Part shown: positions 8,697-16,953 of the stretch, piece by piece | Layout of the letters: each line of letters starts with the position of its first letter | How positions within the stretch are numbered: the stretch's first letter is position 1 | Source of the DNA: a virus | Length of the DNA: 45,907 bases | Direction: 5' to 3' (one strand) | IMG/VR virus record: IMGVR_UViG_3300032304_001403 | Coordinates: 1 to 45,907 of that record | Made by a program: the position numbers and the translations under genes | The notes under the pieces: model-generated | The model's database searches: none | The model's input: only the letters and a program-made list of their open reading frames with translations | What the model was told of the DNA's origin: nothing

Positions 8697-10283
8697 ATGT
8701 CAAAATCCTTAGACGGCAATCTAATTAAGAAAGCCCATGCACAGATACGATATAATCTCGATGAAGTCAAGCATCTAGAAGCCTGCATGGATCCAGTTAG
8801 CGGTCCGTTATACTTTGCCAAAAACTTTATCAAGATACAACATCCTACCCGAGGATCGATACCGTTCGAACCCTACGGATTTCAAGAACTGCTGATTAAC
8901 GCATATCACACAAACAAAGAATGCATAGCCATGCTGCCACGACAGATGGGCAAGACCACATGTGCAGTAGCGTACCTACTATGGTATACTCAGTTCATGC
9001 CAGATGTGCAGGTGTTGATCGCTGCACACAAGTATGAAGGTGCTCGGGACATCATGGATCGTTATAGATATGCCTATGAAAATTTACCAGATTTCATTCG
9101 AGCTGGGGTGTATTCATACAACAGAAATACCATCGAATACGACAACGGATCACGTATACAAGCAACCACCACAACTGAAAACACAGGACGTGGTAAATCT
9201 CTTTCATTGATATATTGTGATGAGTTTGCGTTTGTGCAACCACCAGAAAAAGCCAAAGAGTTCTGGACAGCGTTATCGCCAACATTGGCCACAGGCGGTA
9301 AAGCTATTATCACATCGACACCTAACAGTGATGAAGATCAATTTGCCATGATTTGGTTAGAAGCCAACAAGAGATTTGATGACTTCGGCAATGAAACTAA
9401 ACTAGGTGTTAACGGATTTTTCCCCTTCTTTGCACATTGGAAGGAACATCCAGACAGAGATGAAGAATGGGCTAGATTAGAACGGGCCAAGATCGGCGAA
9501 GAACGATTCCGTAGAGAGTTTGAATGTGAATTCTTGATCTATGACGAAACTCTAATCAACTCTGTGAAGTTAGTTGAACTTGCGGGCATGGATCCCATAA
9601 TGAATATGGGGCAGACACGTTGGTACAAAGAAATAAATCCTAAAGCTACATATCTAATAGCTCTCGATCCCAGCTTGGGCACAGGCGGAGACTACGGCGC
9701 CATACAAGTCTATGAAATGCCTGAAATGGTACAAGTGGCAGAGTGGCATCACAATACCACTCCTGTGCAGCAACAGGTCAGAGTCTTGAGAGAAATACTA
9801 AAATACATTCATGACAGAGGCGAAGAACGAGGCGGTGCACCCATCATATATTACAGTGTTGAAAACAACACCATAGGCGAATCTGCTCTGATAGTGATCA
9901 ACGACATAGGCGAAGAAAACTTTCATGGCCTGTTTCTAAGTGAGCCTATACGCAAAGGACACATACGCAAGTTCCGTAAAGGATTTAATACCACGCATAG
10001 AAGTAAGATATCCGCTTGCAGCCAGCTAAAAAACATGATCGAAAATCACAAGATGACCATCAACAGCAAACCGTTAATATCTGAGCTAAAAACATACATT
10101 GCGTCGGGACTGGGCTTTAAAGCTAAGAGCGGAGAACATGACGATTTAGTCAGTTCAACACTGCTGATTATGCGCATGGCGGATGTATTGGCAGATTGGG
10201 ATCCGCAGATCTACGACAGGATGACAGAAAAAATAACTGATGAATCCATGCCTATGCCGATCTTTGTCAGTATGGGTCTTTGA
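8697..10283 (+). CDS. 17: Terminase large subunit, gp17-like
   Basis: This is the packaging ATPase and headful nuclease. At 528 aa it is somewhat shorter than T4 gp17 (610 aa). The ATPase domain shows a Walker A variant MLPRQMGKTT (about 79-88), Walker B LIYCDEF (about 171-177) and the coupling motif ITSTPN (about 205). The RNase-H-like nuclease domain shows YLIALDPSLGTGGDYGA (about 322), a YYSVENN strand (acidic residue near 384) and EHDDLVSS (about 480). All key motifs are present. It begins directly after a terminator with its own late-type box. Confidence 0.96.
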   Translation: MSKSLDGNLIKKAHAQIRYNLDEVKHLEACMDPVSGPLYFAKNFIKIQHPTRGSIPFEPYGFQELLINAYHTNKECIAMLPRQMGKTTCAVAYLLWYTQFMPDVQVLIAAHKYEGARDIMDRYRYAYENLPDFIRAGVYSYNRNTIEYDNGSRIQATTTTENTGRGKSLSLIYCDEFAFVQPPEKAKEFWTALSPTLATGGKAIITSTPNSDEDQFAMIWLEANKRFDDFGNETKLGVNGFFPFFAHWKEHPDRDEEWARLERAKIGEERFRREFECEFLIYDETLINSVKLVELAGMDPIMNMGQTRWYKEINPKATYLIALDPSLGTGGDYGAIQVYEMPEMVQVAEWHHNTTPVQQQVRVLREILKYIHDRGEERGGAPIIYYSVENNTIGESALIVINDIGEENFHGLFLSEPIRKGHIRKFRKGFNTTHRSKISACSQLKNMIENHKMTINSKPLISELKTYIASGLGFKAKSGEHDDLVSSTLLIMRMADVLADWDPQIYDRMTEKITDESMPMPIFVSMGL

Positions 10284-10289
10284 TAAATA
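10283..10289 (+). promoter_or_regulatory. Late promoter box, leaderless geometry
   Basis: ATAAATA starts on the last base of the gp17 stop codon and ends exactly 5 nt before the ATG at 10295. The geometry argues for that ATG rather than an in-frame TTG at 10280, which lies upstream of the box. Confidence 0.72.
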
Positions 10290-10294
10290 TACTT

Positions 10295-12178
10295 ATGGAC
10301 GCAACAAACAATATAGCCACCGATTTATTCTATAAAGTACGCAGCCGCTTCGCTGGGTTGAAACTAGGCGCAGAAACCGGTGAGATCACTATCAATCCGG
10401 AACAGGCAAGATTTTTTGATTTTGACTACACAGAGGGCGAAACTCCTATGGGTCATGTCAGTATTAGCCTTGCAGAACCTAACAGTATGAAAGTGTATTT
10501 TTCAAACGGAATCACCGAAGCTATGGATGACGGGCAGAAAACAAGTTGGTACAGCTTCTTGAAAGAACTACGACTATTTGCCAAACGAAGATTGTTGAGT
10601 TTTGACACTAGAGACATCGCCAAAGATAATTTGGATAAAAGAGATTACGAGTTTCTCAGTCAAAATGCAAAACCTAAACCACAGATGAATAAAATTCAAA
10701 CCCCAGTTGGAGAAAGCACAATGAGTGAAAACATGATGAGTGAAAGCTCGATGTACGGTAGCAAAACAATGAGCTATCAAAAATTAATGGACACACGTTT
10801 AATTATTAAACACAGCCATGCAGTAATGGATGACACACAACCGGGTGCCAGAACAAGAAATATCAGTGCATTATTTGTAGAGAATCAAGACGGCGAAAGA
10901 TTTAAATATCCTTTTATTCATCTAGCTGGAGCTCGAGCCATGCAACGACACGTGGCTAACGGCGGTCTGCCTTATGATGAAATAGGCGAAAGTATTACTA
11001 AAATGAGTGAAGAAATTGCTCAGCTTAAAAGTTTCGGCAACTATGTAGTACGCAATGACCTAATGAATTCAGAAACAAATTCAGTTGTAGAACGTTCTTC
11101 CGAATACTTAAATCATCTCAGAGAACAGATCAAGGCTCTAAGCAAACAACGCAACTATGAATCCTATAGAGAATCATTTCAGGCAAACCCCAATCAAGAA
11201 ATTCCTCAAGATGTAGTTGAAGATTTCAAACAAAAATTTACAGTTAGATCGTTCAAAGAAGATATCGCAACTGTGTTTCCGGTCTTGTACAGACTGATGA
11301 AAGAAGGAAATACCATAGGCTATGACGACATAGTCGCTATGACACAAGAAGAAATCAGCAACGAAGACCTTACGGTTGAAACAGAAGACAATGACCTATT
11401 TGCTCAATTTGAGAATTGGGTAATGGCGCTAGGCGAAGAAAGTGCAGTGACCAGTGAAGATCCTGACGAACAGGCAGCAGCACTACAAGGACTACAAGAA
11501 CTAGTAGGACAACACTTTCCAGCAGGCGTCGATGGAACTAATGCCATTGAAAGTCTTAAAGGCCTAATTGAAGATCCTGAACTATACAAGCGAATCAAAG
11601 AACAGGCAGCGCAAGATCCAGATGCATGTGTAAGACCATTGATCAAAGACTGGCTTGAACTCAACGCACCTGAAGCATTAGAACAGTTAGATTTTGGTGA
11701 CATGGTGGATGACCAGGAAGCAGCCCAGGCAGATGACCAAACTGCTCCCGAAGCGGAACCGGCACCGGCTGAACCAGTAGCAGCGGCTGTACCTGCAGAA
11801 GAACCAGTACCGCAGGAAGCCATTGACCCTGATAATCCTAGAGATTATGAGAGGCCAGCGATTGACCGCAAGAAATCAGGCCAACCACCGTTGACTATGA
11901 AAGATGTAGAATACAAAGACGACAAGCCCAAACGTGATTTTGAAAAAAGAAAACAAAGGCTCAATACCGAAGAATTAGCAGAATTCATTCACAGTTTCTA
12001 TGATCGTAATTCAGGCACATTCCCCAAAGGTCCAGAAGGCGTTTGCACAATGGTAGGCAAGAAGTTTGGCGAACAGGCAGAACACGTTGCTCGTAAGATG
12101 GTAGAAAGAATGGCCCCACAACAACAAGCACCAGAACTATCAGAATTATCACGTATTAGAGAACTAGCAGGTTATTAA
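10295..12178 (+). CDS. Large acidic protein of unknown function, probable virion or core component
   Basis: This 627-aa protein is not recognised as a T4 gene product. Parts visible are an N-terminal region with FDFDYTEGETPMGHVSISL (about 35-60); a central mixed region including TRNISALFVENQDGERFKYPFIHLAGARAMQRH (about 185-220); an acidic Ala/Pro/Glu linker (about 475-520); and a C-terminal helical module (LNTEELAEFIHSFYDRNSGTFPKG and AEHVARKMVERM, about 560-610). I place it in the packaging group because it follows gp17 and ends at a strong terminator. No catalytic motif was identified. The ATG at 10295 was chosen because the promoter box ends 5 nt before it. Confidence 0.6.
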   Translation: MDATNNIATDLFYKVRSRFAGLKLGAETGEITINPEQARFFDFDYTEGETPMGHVSISLAEPNSMKVYFSNGITEAMDDGQKTSWYSFLKELRLFAKRRLLSFDTRDIAKDNLDKRDYEFLSQNAKPKPQMNKIQTPVGESTMSENMMSESSMYGSKTMSYQKLMDTRLIIKHSHAVMDDTQPGARTRNISALFVENQDGERFKYPFIHLAGARAMQRHVANGGLPYDEIGESITKMSEEIAQLKSFGNYVVRNDLMNSETNSVVERSSEYLNHLREQIKALSKQRNYESYRESFQANPNQEIPQDVVEDFKQKFTVRSFKEDIATVFPVLYRLMKEGNTIGYDDIVAMTQEEISNEDLTVETEDNDLFAQFENWVMALGEESAVTSEDPDEQAAALQGLQELVGQHFPAGVDGTNAIESLKGLIEDPELYKRIKEQAAQDPDACVRPLIKDWLELNAPEALEQLDFGDMVDDQEAAQADDQTAPEAEPAPAEPVAAAVPAEEPVPQEAIDPDNPRDYERPAIDRKKSGQPPLTMKDVEYKDDKPKRDFEKRKQRLNTEELAEFIHSFYDRNSGTFPKGPEGVCTMVGKKFGEQAEHVARKMVERMAPQQQAPELSELSRIRELAGY

Positions 12179-12200
12179 TAAGTTTCGTCGCAGTTAGATC

Positions 12201-12224
12201 GGGCACTTCGGTGCCCTTTCTTTT
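12201..12224 (+). terminator. Rho-independent terminator with TTCG loop
   Basis: The stem GGGCAC/GTGCCC closes on TTCG and is followed by TTTCTTTT. It ends the packaging block before gp32. Confidence 0.92.
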
Positions 12225-12257
12225 GGCAAAACAAAATTAAAAATACGTAGATAATCA

Positions 12258-12286
12258 TTGACCTTGATAAATAAAAAGCGCATAAT
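12258..12286 (+). promoter_or_regulatory. Composite gp32 promoter: sigma70 pair with a late box in its spacer
   Basis: TTGACC (12258-12263) and CATAAT (12281-12286) are 17 bp apart, giving a good sigma70 promoter. The spacer contains ATAAATA (12267-12273), a T4-late-type box. Early/middle and late polymerase forms could both drive gp32, with +1 near 12293 or 12279. Confidence 0.6.
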
Positions 12287-12300
12287 AAAACATGTGCATA

Positions 12301-12338
12301 AGGCATATAAACATTTTAGGCATAACACAAGGAGGCAT
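12301..12338 (+). repeat. Three AGGCAT repeats in the gp32 leader
   Basis: AGGCAT occurs at 12301, 12318 and 12333; the third overlaps the Shine-Dalgarno site AAGGAGG (12329-12335). Regular spacing of 17 and 15 nt in an unstructured AU-rich leader suggests an operator, by analogy with T4 gp32 repressing its own translation. The analogy is inference. Confidence 0.45.
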
Positions 12339-12343
12339 TTAAA

Positions 12344-13324
12344 ATGGCAACTCTCGCAGAAATCCGTGCTAAACTTCAAGAAGCACAATCAAAGTCCACA
12401 GGACAATCCACTGGCGGTGGAGACAACGCAATTTACCCACACTGGAATATGCAAGAAGGCAAGGAAGCGGTTATTCGTTTGCTACCCGATGGTAATACCA
12501 ACAACACATTTTTCTGGGTAGAACGTGCAATGATTAAATTGCCGTTTGCAGGTATCAAAGGTGAAACTGATTCACGTCCAGTGCAGGTACAAGTTCCCTG
12601 CGTTGAAATGTACAACGACGGTACAGCATGCCCTATCTTATCTGAGGTGCGTGGCTGGTTCAAGGACAAGAGTCTTGAAGAAATGGGTCGTAAGTATTGG
12701 AAGAAGCGTAGTTATATTTTCCAAGGTTTTGTTGTTGAAGATCCTATCAAAGAAGATAAGATTCCAGAAAACCCAATCCGTAGATTTATCATCGGACCTC
12801 AAATTTATCAACTAATTCGCGGTGCGTTGATGGATCCAGAATTAGATGAATTGCCAACAGACTATTTGAAAGGTCTTGACTTCCGTATTGCTAAGACATC
12901 AAAAGGTGGCTTTGCTGATTACTCTACTTCAAAGTGGAGCCGACGTGAACGTGCATTGTCAGATCAAGAAAAGGCAGCTATCGAAGCACATGGCTTGTTT
13001 GATCTTTCTAGCTTCCTTCCAAAGAAACCAAGCGATGTTGAGCTTAAGGTTATGAAGGAAATGTTTGAAGCTTCAGTTGATGGTGAAGCATATGACATGG
13101 ATCGTTGGGGTCAATACTTCAAACCAGCAGGTATGGGTCAAGCAACAGGCGATCCTAATAGACCAGCAGCAGCAGCCGTTCCTGCAGCAGAAGCAGACGA
13201 TGAGCCAGCTCCGATGGCTAAAGAAGAAACTGCAAAAACAGTTTCAGCACCAGCAGCCAATACTGACTCTGCTAGTCGTGCGCAAGACATTCTTGCCATG
13301 ATTCGCAATCGTCAAAAGCAATAA
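12344..13324 (+). CDS. 32: Single-stranded DNA-binding protein, gp32-like
   Basis: This is the T4-type ssDNA-binding protein that coats replication and recombination intermediates. The 326-aa length is close to T4 gp32 (301). It has the basic N-terminal LAEIRAKLQEAQSK region, then the OB-fold core (HWNMQEGKEAVIRLLPDG near 33-50; FFWVERAMIKLPFAGIKG near 56-73) and an acidic Ala/Glu C-terminal tail used for protein contacts. The zinc-loop spacing C-x9-C (PCVEMYNDGTACP, about residues 86-96) matches T4 C77 and C87, but the third Cys position holds Leu, so the zinc site looks incomplete. A strong AAGGAGG site sets the start. Confidence 0.92.
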   Translation: MATLAEIRAKLQEAQSKSTGQSTGGGDNAIYPHWNMQEGKEAVIRLLPDGNTNNTFFWVERAMIKLPFAGIKGETDSRPVQVQVPCVEMYNDGTACPILSEVRGWFKDKSLEEMGRKYWKKRSYIFQGFVVEDPIKEDKIPENPIRRFIIGPQIYQLIRGALMDPELDELPTDYLKGLDFRIAKTSKGGFADYSTSKWSRRERALSDQEKAAIEAHGLFDLSSFLPKKPSDVELKVMKEMFEASVDGEAYDMDRWGQYFKPAGMGQATGDPNRPAAAAVPAAEADDEPAPMAKEETAKTVSAPAANTDSASRAQDILAMIRNRQKQ

Positions 13325-13338
13325 GACTAAACTAGAGT

Positions 13339-13363
13339 AGTGCGAGCAGGTCTCGCACTCTCT
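13339..13363 (+). terminator. Hairpin terminator after gp32
   Basis: The stem AGTGCGAG/CTCGCACT with a 5-nt loop is followed by CTCTTT. The pyrimidine tail is weaker than in the other terminators, so it may be partial. Confidence 0.7.
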
Positions 13364-13384
13364 TTCATATCTCTGGAGAAAAAT

Positions 13385-13585
13385 ATGGTAAATATGGCAA
13401 AACTAACTAAACTATCGAAAGTAAATGAAAACATCAGTATCAATCGTTACGACAACGGTTGGATGGTAGAAATTGGTGGACGAGATAAAAAAGAAGATTG
13501 GAAAAATACCAAAACTCTTTGCAATACTGAAGAAGAACTTATTGCATTAATCAAAGAATACAATTCAATGGATCTCGACAACTGA
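13385..13585 (+). CDS. Small conserved protein of unknown function
   Basis: This 66-aa protein lies between gp32 and uvsX. The ATG at 13385 has GGAG 6 nt upstream; an open frame extending back to 13340 would run through the gp32 terminator hairpin and is rejected. It contains a short beta hairpin pattern (ISINRYDNGWMVEIGGRDKKEDW) and an acidic C-terminal helix (TEEELIALIKEYNSMD). It is unrecognised, with a possible replication accessory role from position only. Confidence 0.6.
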   Translation: MVNMAKLTKLSKVNENISINRYDNGWMVEIGGRDKKEDWKNTKTLCNTEEELIALIKEYNSMDLDN

Positions 13586-13586
13586 T

Positions 13587-14666
13587 ATGGCCAAAGCATT
13601 TGATATTTCTAAATTCAGAAAGTCAATTACTAAATCTATTGATGGATTGAGTATTGGCTTCAATGATCCAACAGACTGGGTTAGTACAAACAACTACGCA
13701 TTGAACTATCTTATCAGCGGTGACTTCCAACGAGGTATTCCACTAGGCAAGGTTACTGTGTTTGCCGGCGAAAGTGGTGCAGGCAAATCATTTATCTGTT
13801 CAGGCAATCTAGTTAAGAACGCACAAGCAGCAGGTATTTTTCCAATCTTAATTGATACAGAAAACGCACTTGATGAAGCATGGTTACATGCACTCGGTGT
13901 TGACACAAGCCCAGACAAGTTGTTGAAACTTAATATGGCCATGATTGATGACGTGGCAAAGACTATTACAGAATTTGTTGCAGAATACAAAACAATGTCT
14001 GAAGATGAGCGTCCTAAAGTATTGTTTGTTATTGACAGTTTAGGAATGTTACTGACCCCCACTGACGTTAATCAGTTTCAAGCCGGGGATCTTAAAGGCG
14101 ACATGGGTCGTAAACCTAAAGCACTTACAGCACTTGTTCGTAACTGTGTAAACATGTTTGGTAGTCTAGGCATTGGTCTAGTAGCAACTAATCACACATA
14201 CGCTTCACAAGACATGTTTGATCCAGACGACAAAATTTCAGGCGGCCAAGGCTTTATCTACGCCAGCTCTATTGTGGTAGCTATGCGTAAGCTGAAGTTG
14301 AAACTTGATGCTGACGGCAATAAGACCACAACTGTGCAAGGTATTCGTGCCGCTTGCAAGATCATGAAAACTCGGTATGCGAAACCGTTTGAAAGTGTGC
14401 AGGTTGAGATTCCTTATGAAACAGGTATGAGTCCATATAGTGGATTAGTCGACTTGTTCGAAGCCAAAGGCATGCTCAAGAAAGAAGGAAACAGCCTTGT
14501 ATACACTACCAAAGACGGCGAGATTATCAAGCAGTTCCGCAAGGCTTGGGAACGCAACGAGAAAGACGGCTTAGACATTGCTATGGAAGATATTTCCAAA
14601 CATGGTGAAATTTCCACATCTGAGATAACTACTACAGTTGAACCAGACTTGGAGGAAGCTCAATGA
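13587..14666 (+). CDS. uvsX: UvsX, RecA-like recombinase
   Basis: This is the strand-exchange ATPase of T4-type recombination-dependent replication. The 359-aa length is near T4 UvsX (391). It has Walker A GESGAGKS (about 60-67), the acidic FPILIDTENALDEAWL stretch, Walker B VLFVIDSLGML (about 146-156), and DNA-binding loop segments NQFQAGDLKGDMGRKPKA (about 162-180) and DDKISGGQGFIYASS (about 212-226). It starts 1 nt after the preceding gene, and its end overlaps the next ATG by 4 nt. Confidence 0.95.
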   Translation: MAKAFDISKFRKSITKSIDGLSIGFNDPTDWVSTNNYALNYLISGDFQRGIPLGKVTVFAGESGAGKSFICSGNLVKNAQAAGIFPILIDTENALDEAWLHALGVDTSPDKLLKLNMAMIDDVAKTITEFVAEYKTMSEDERPKVLFVIDSLGMLLTPTDVNQFQAGDLKGDMGRKPKALTALVRNCVNMFGSLGIGLVATNHTYASQDMFDPDDKISGGQGFIYASSIVVAMRKLKLKLDADGNKTTTVQGIRAACKIMKTRYAKPFESVQVEIPYETGMSPYSGLVDLFEAKGMLKKEGNSLVYTTKDGEIIKQFRKAWERNEKDGLDIAMEDISKHGEISTSEITTTVEPDLEEAQ

Positions 14667-14896
14667 AAGAAGATTTAATTGCTGACCTTTGGCATGTGGT
14701 GATTGGACATATACCGGAAAAACAAAGAGCAGATGTAGCTAGCGATTTCGTAAACACCTTGTTAGATTATGGGATCAAAGAAAGTGTATTAGATAGTCTT
14801 CAAGGAGTAGATCCTTATCTTGATGAAGCTATTGCGTATGCTATCGATGGCGAAGAAATCGAAGATGACGAAGACAGCTACGATGAAGAGGAATAA
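14663..14896 (+). CDS. Small acidic protein between uvsX and the uvsY-like gene
   Basis: This 77-aa protein is strongly acidic at its C-terminus (EEIEDDEDSYDEEE). The body is helical, with an ADVASDFVNTLLDYGIKESVLDSL segment. The ATGA overlap with uvsX plus GGAGGA upstream implies tight coupling. It is unrecognised; a recombination accessory role is suggested by location alone. Confidence 0.6.
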   Translation: MKEDLIADLWHVVIGHIPEKQRADVASDFVNTLLDYGIKESVLDSLQGVDPYLDEAIAYAIDGEEIEDDEDSYDEEE

Positions 14897-15352
14897 ATGA
14901 ATTGGTATGATCGAGTTTCAAAGGATATTAGCAATATCCCAGATGCTGTGGCCTATTATGAAGCTGAATTAATTCAAGCAAAACAAGATGTCCGTGTAGC
15001 GGGAAACATTGAAAAGGCCTCTGCGCAAATGCCCGGCATCGTTGAAAATCGATTCAACCAACTTCAAGAGATCGAAGGTATTTTAGAATATCTCAACATC
15101 GAATTACGTAGACTACGTAGTCAACACTTTCGCAAATATCTTGAAAACTATCAACGTAGCCTCTCTTCTAGGGACTGTGAAAAGTTTGTAGAAGGCGAAG
15201 CTGACGTTGTAGACTTTGAAAAGATCATCAACGACTTTGCTCTATTACGTAATAAATGGTTAGGAATAATCAAAGCACTTGATATCAAACAGTGGCAGTT
15301 AAGCAATATTGTTAAACTGCGCACTGCTGGATTAGAAGATGCCACTCTTTGA
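14897..15352 (+). CDS. uvsY: UvsY-like recombination mediator, probable
   Basis: UvsY loads UvsX onto gp32-coated ssDNA. This 151-aa protein matches the family in size (T4 137 aa), all-helical character with a coiled segment (RFNQLQEIEGILEYLNIELRRLR, about 53-75) and a C-terminal helix (LGIIKALDIKQWQLSNIVKLR) resembling the LDAIKSRGFAIKHIQDMRA end of T4 UvsY. It starts directly after the preceding stop with GAGG upstream. Homology is weak by eye, so position next to uvsX carries much of the call. Confidence 0.55.
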   Translation: MNWYDRVSKDISNIPDAVAYYEAELIQAKQDVRVAGNIEKASAQMPGIVENRFNQLQEIEGILEYLNIELRRLRSQHFRKYLENYQRSLSSRDCEKFVEGEADVVDFEKIINDFALLRNKWLGIIKALDIKQWQLSNIVKLRTAGLEDATL

Positions 15353-15369
15353 GTATTTTTATAATATAC

Positions 15370-15385
15370 GCAGATAAATATCTGC
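15370..15385 (+). promoter_or_regulatory. Late promoter box inside a perfect inverted repeat, leaderless geometry
   Basis: GCAGATA-AA-TATCTGC is a perfect 7-bp inverted repeat that contains the late-type box ATAAATA (15374-15380), ending exactly 5 nt before the ATG at 15386. A TATAAT lies just upstream at 15360-15365. It heads the plus-strand arm of the glycan island. Confidence 0.65.
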
Positions 15386-16150
15386 ATGAAAAAGATTGTT
15401 CTAATTACTGGAGGATTTGATCCTCTACATTCCGGGCATATTGCCTATATCAAAGCAGCTAAAGCATTAGGTGAAACCCTAGTAGTAGGTGTGAATTCTG
15501 ATGCCTGGCTTACTCGTAAGAAAGGCGCAGCCTTTATGCCATTTTACGAAAGACTTAACATAGTAAAAAATATCCAAGAGGTCGATTACGTAATAGAGTT
15601 TAATGATGATGATAATAGTGCTAAATTAGCAATCAAACTTGCACGTCAGACTTGGCCAGATCACAAAATTATATTTGCTAACGGCGGTGATCGAACACAG
15701 GCTAATATTCCAGAAATGGATAGTGGTATAGACAATGTGGAGTTTGTGTTCGGAGTCGGTGGTGAGGATAAGAAGAATTCTAGTTCTTGGATTTTACAAG
15801 AATGGAAGGCTCCGAAGACTGAAAGATCGTGGGGATACTATCGTGTATTACACGAAAATGGTAAAGAAGTTAAAGTAAAAGAATTAACAGTAGACCCAGG
15901 ACAATGTTTGAGTATGCAAAAACATGAACATAGAGCAGAACATTGGTTTATAGTAGAAGGTACTGCTGAAATTTATACAATCAATAGAAGCACTGACCAA
16001 GAATTAATCGGAGTGTTTCACAAGCATCAAAGTTTACATATTGCTAAAACCCAATGGCATCAATTATGCAATCCAGGAAATGTACCTTTAAAAATTGTAG
16101 AAATACAATACGGAGAAGATTGTAAAGAAGAGGACATAGAAAGAAAATGA
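15386..16150 (+). CDS. Cytidylyltransferase-like / cupin fusion
   Basis: This is a two-domain protein. Residues 1-145 are a nucleotidyltransferase of the TagD/RfaE-C type with GGFDPLHSGH (HxGH, about 8-17) and the conserved VVGVNSD strand, expected to transfer CMP or AMP to a phosphorylated sugar or alcohol. Residues 150-250 are a cupin like the C-terminal mannose-6-phosphate isomerase domain of GDP-mannose pyrophosphorylases: ERSWGYYRVL, then MQKHEHRAEHWFIVEGTAEI with metal-binding His, and the downstream IAKTQWHQLCNPG. It is the first gene of the island. The substrate cannot be told. The second ISTT-type nucleotidyltransferase motif is not obvious. Confidence 0.8.
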   Translation: MKKIVLITGGFDPLHSGHIAYIKAAKALGETLVVGVNSDAWLTRKKGAAFMPFYERLNIVKNIQEVDYVIEFNDDDNSAKLAIKLARQTWPDHKIIFANGGDRTQANIPEMDSGIDNVEFVFGVGGEDKKNSSSWILQEWKAPKTERSWGYYRVLHENGKEVKVKELTVDPGQCLSMQKHEHRAEHWFIVEGTAEIYTINRSTDQELIGVFHKHQSLHIAKTQWHQLCNPGNVPLKIVEIQYGEDCKEEDIERK

Positions 16151-16953
16151 AAGATTGGGTTTTCTTAAGTAAAGATGGCACAGACGAATACATAGAAAAA
16201 TTAGCAAGATCCTGCAGAGGAAAAATAACATCAACAGACGATTTTGTCTACGAAGACTCGAATCAACCCATTGTGTTACGTGGCATATTAAAACACAAAA
16301 TAATGAAACGCTGTTGGGAAGATGGCCGCGATTTCTATTATATGGATACTGGGTATTTTGGCAATGAAGTTAATTCAAAAAATCCCAACGGATGGAAATA
16401 TTGGCACCGCATTGTAAAAAATAATCTGCAACACGATGAAATTATATCTAGGCCAGACGATCGATGGAAACAATTTAATAAAACTGTAGAACCTTGGAAA
16501 AAATCAGGAAGAAAGATTTTAATAGCCAAACCCGATGAAAAGCCCTGCAAGTTCTACGGGATAGACTTAGAACAATGGACTAATGATACTATTGAAACAA
16601 TTAAAAAATACACAGATAGACCCATAGAAATACGCGAACGTGCTCCTAAGCGTATTGATCGTACAGTCAGTAACACACTAAAACAAGCTCTTGACGATGA
16701 TGTATTCGCATTAGTAACTTTTAACTCCAATGCTGCTACAGAATCTGTTATGTATGGTTATCCTGTGTTTGTACTAGCACCCTGTAATGCTGCCAAACCG
16801 GTAGCAGCTACTGACTTAAGTCAAATTGAAAAACCCTACTACCCAGATCAAGATAAACTATATAGTTGGGTCTGCCACTTGGCTTATGGTCAATTTCATA
16901 ATGATGAATTACGAACTGGTGCTGCATTAACAATGATACAAGGAAATTTATGA
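16147..16953 (+). CDS. KpsC/KpsS-like capsule-type glycosyltransferase module
   Basis: This 268-aa protein probably acts in surface polysaccharide synthesis. It has a GRDFYYMDTGYFGN segment (about 60-73), an IETIKKYTDRPIEIRERA strand-helix, and the characteristic LVTFNSNAATESVMYGYPVFVL (about 197-218) seen in capsule Kdo-transferase-type domains, where a conserved NS and a Pro-containing loop form the nucleotide-sugar site. It is clearly paralogous to the C-terminal half of the next gene. The ATGA overlaps the preceding stop. Sugar donor and acceptor are unknown. Confidence 0.65.
   Translation: MKDWVFLSKDGTDEYIEKLARSCRGKITSTDDFVYEDSNQPIVLRGILKHKIMKRCWEDGRDFYYMDTGYFGNEVNSKNPNGWKYWHRIVKNNLQHDEIISRPDDRWKQFNKTVEPWKKSGRKILIAKPDEKPCKFYGIDLEQWTNDTIETIKKYTDRPIEIRERAPKRIDRTVSNTLKQALDDDVFALVTFNSNAATESVMYGYPVFVLAPCNAAKPVAATDLSQIEKPYYPDQDKLYSWVCHLAYGQFHNDELRTGAALTMIQGNL

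Noticed and set aside
11404-11823. Ser/Ala/Gly-rich minus-strand frame
   Set aside because: It is the mirror of the acidic Ala/Glu/Pro codons of the 627-aa protein; no promoter or ribosome site.
13340-13384. Upstream extension of the small gene after gp32
   Set aside because: The extension would be encoded by the gp32 terminator hairpin; the ATG at 13385 has GGAG at proper distance.
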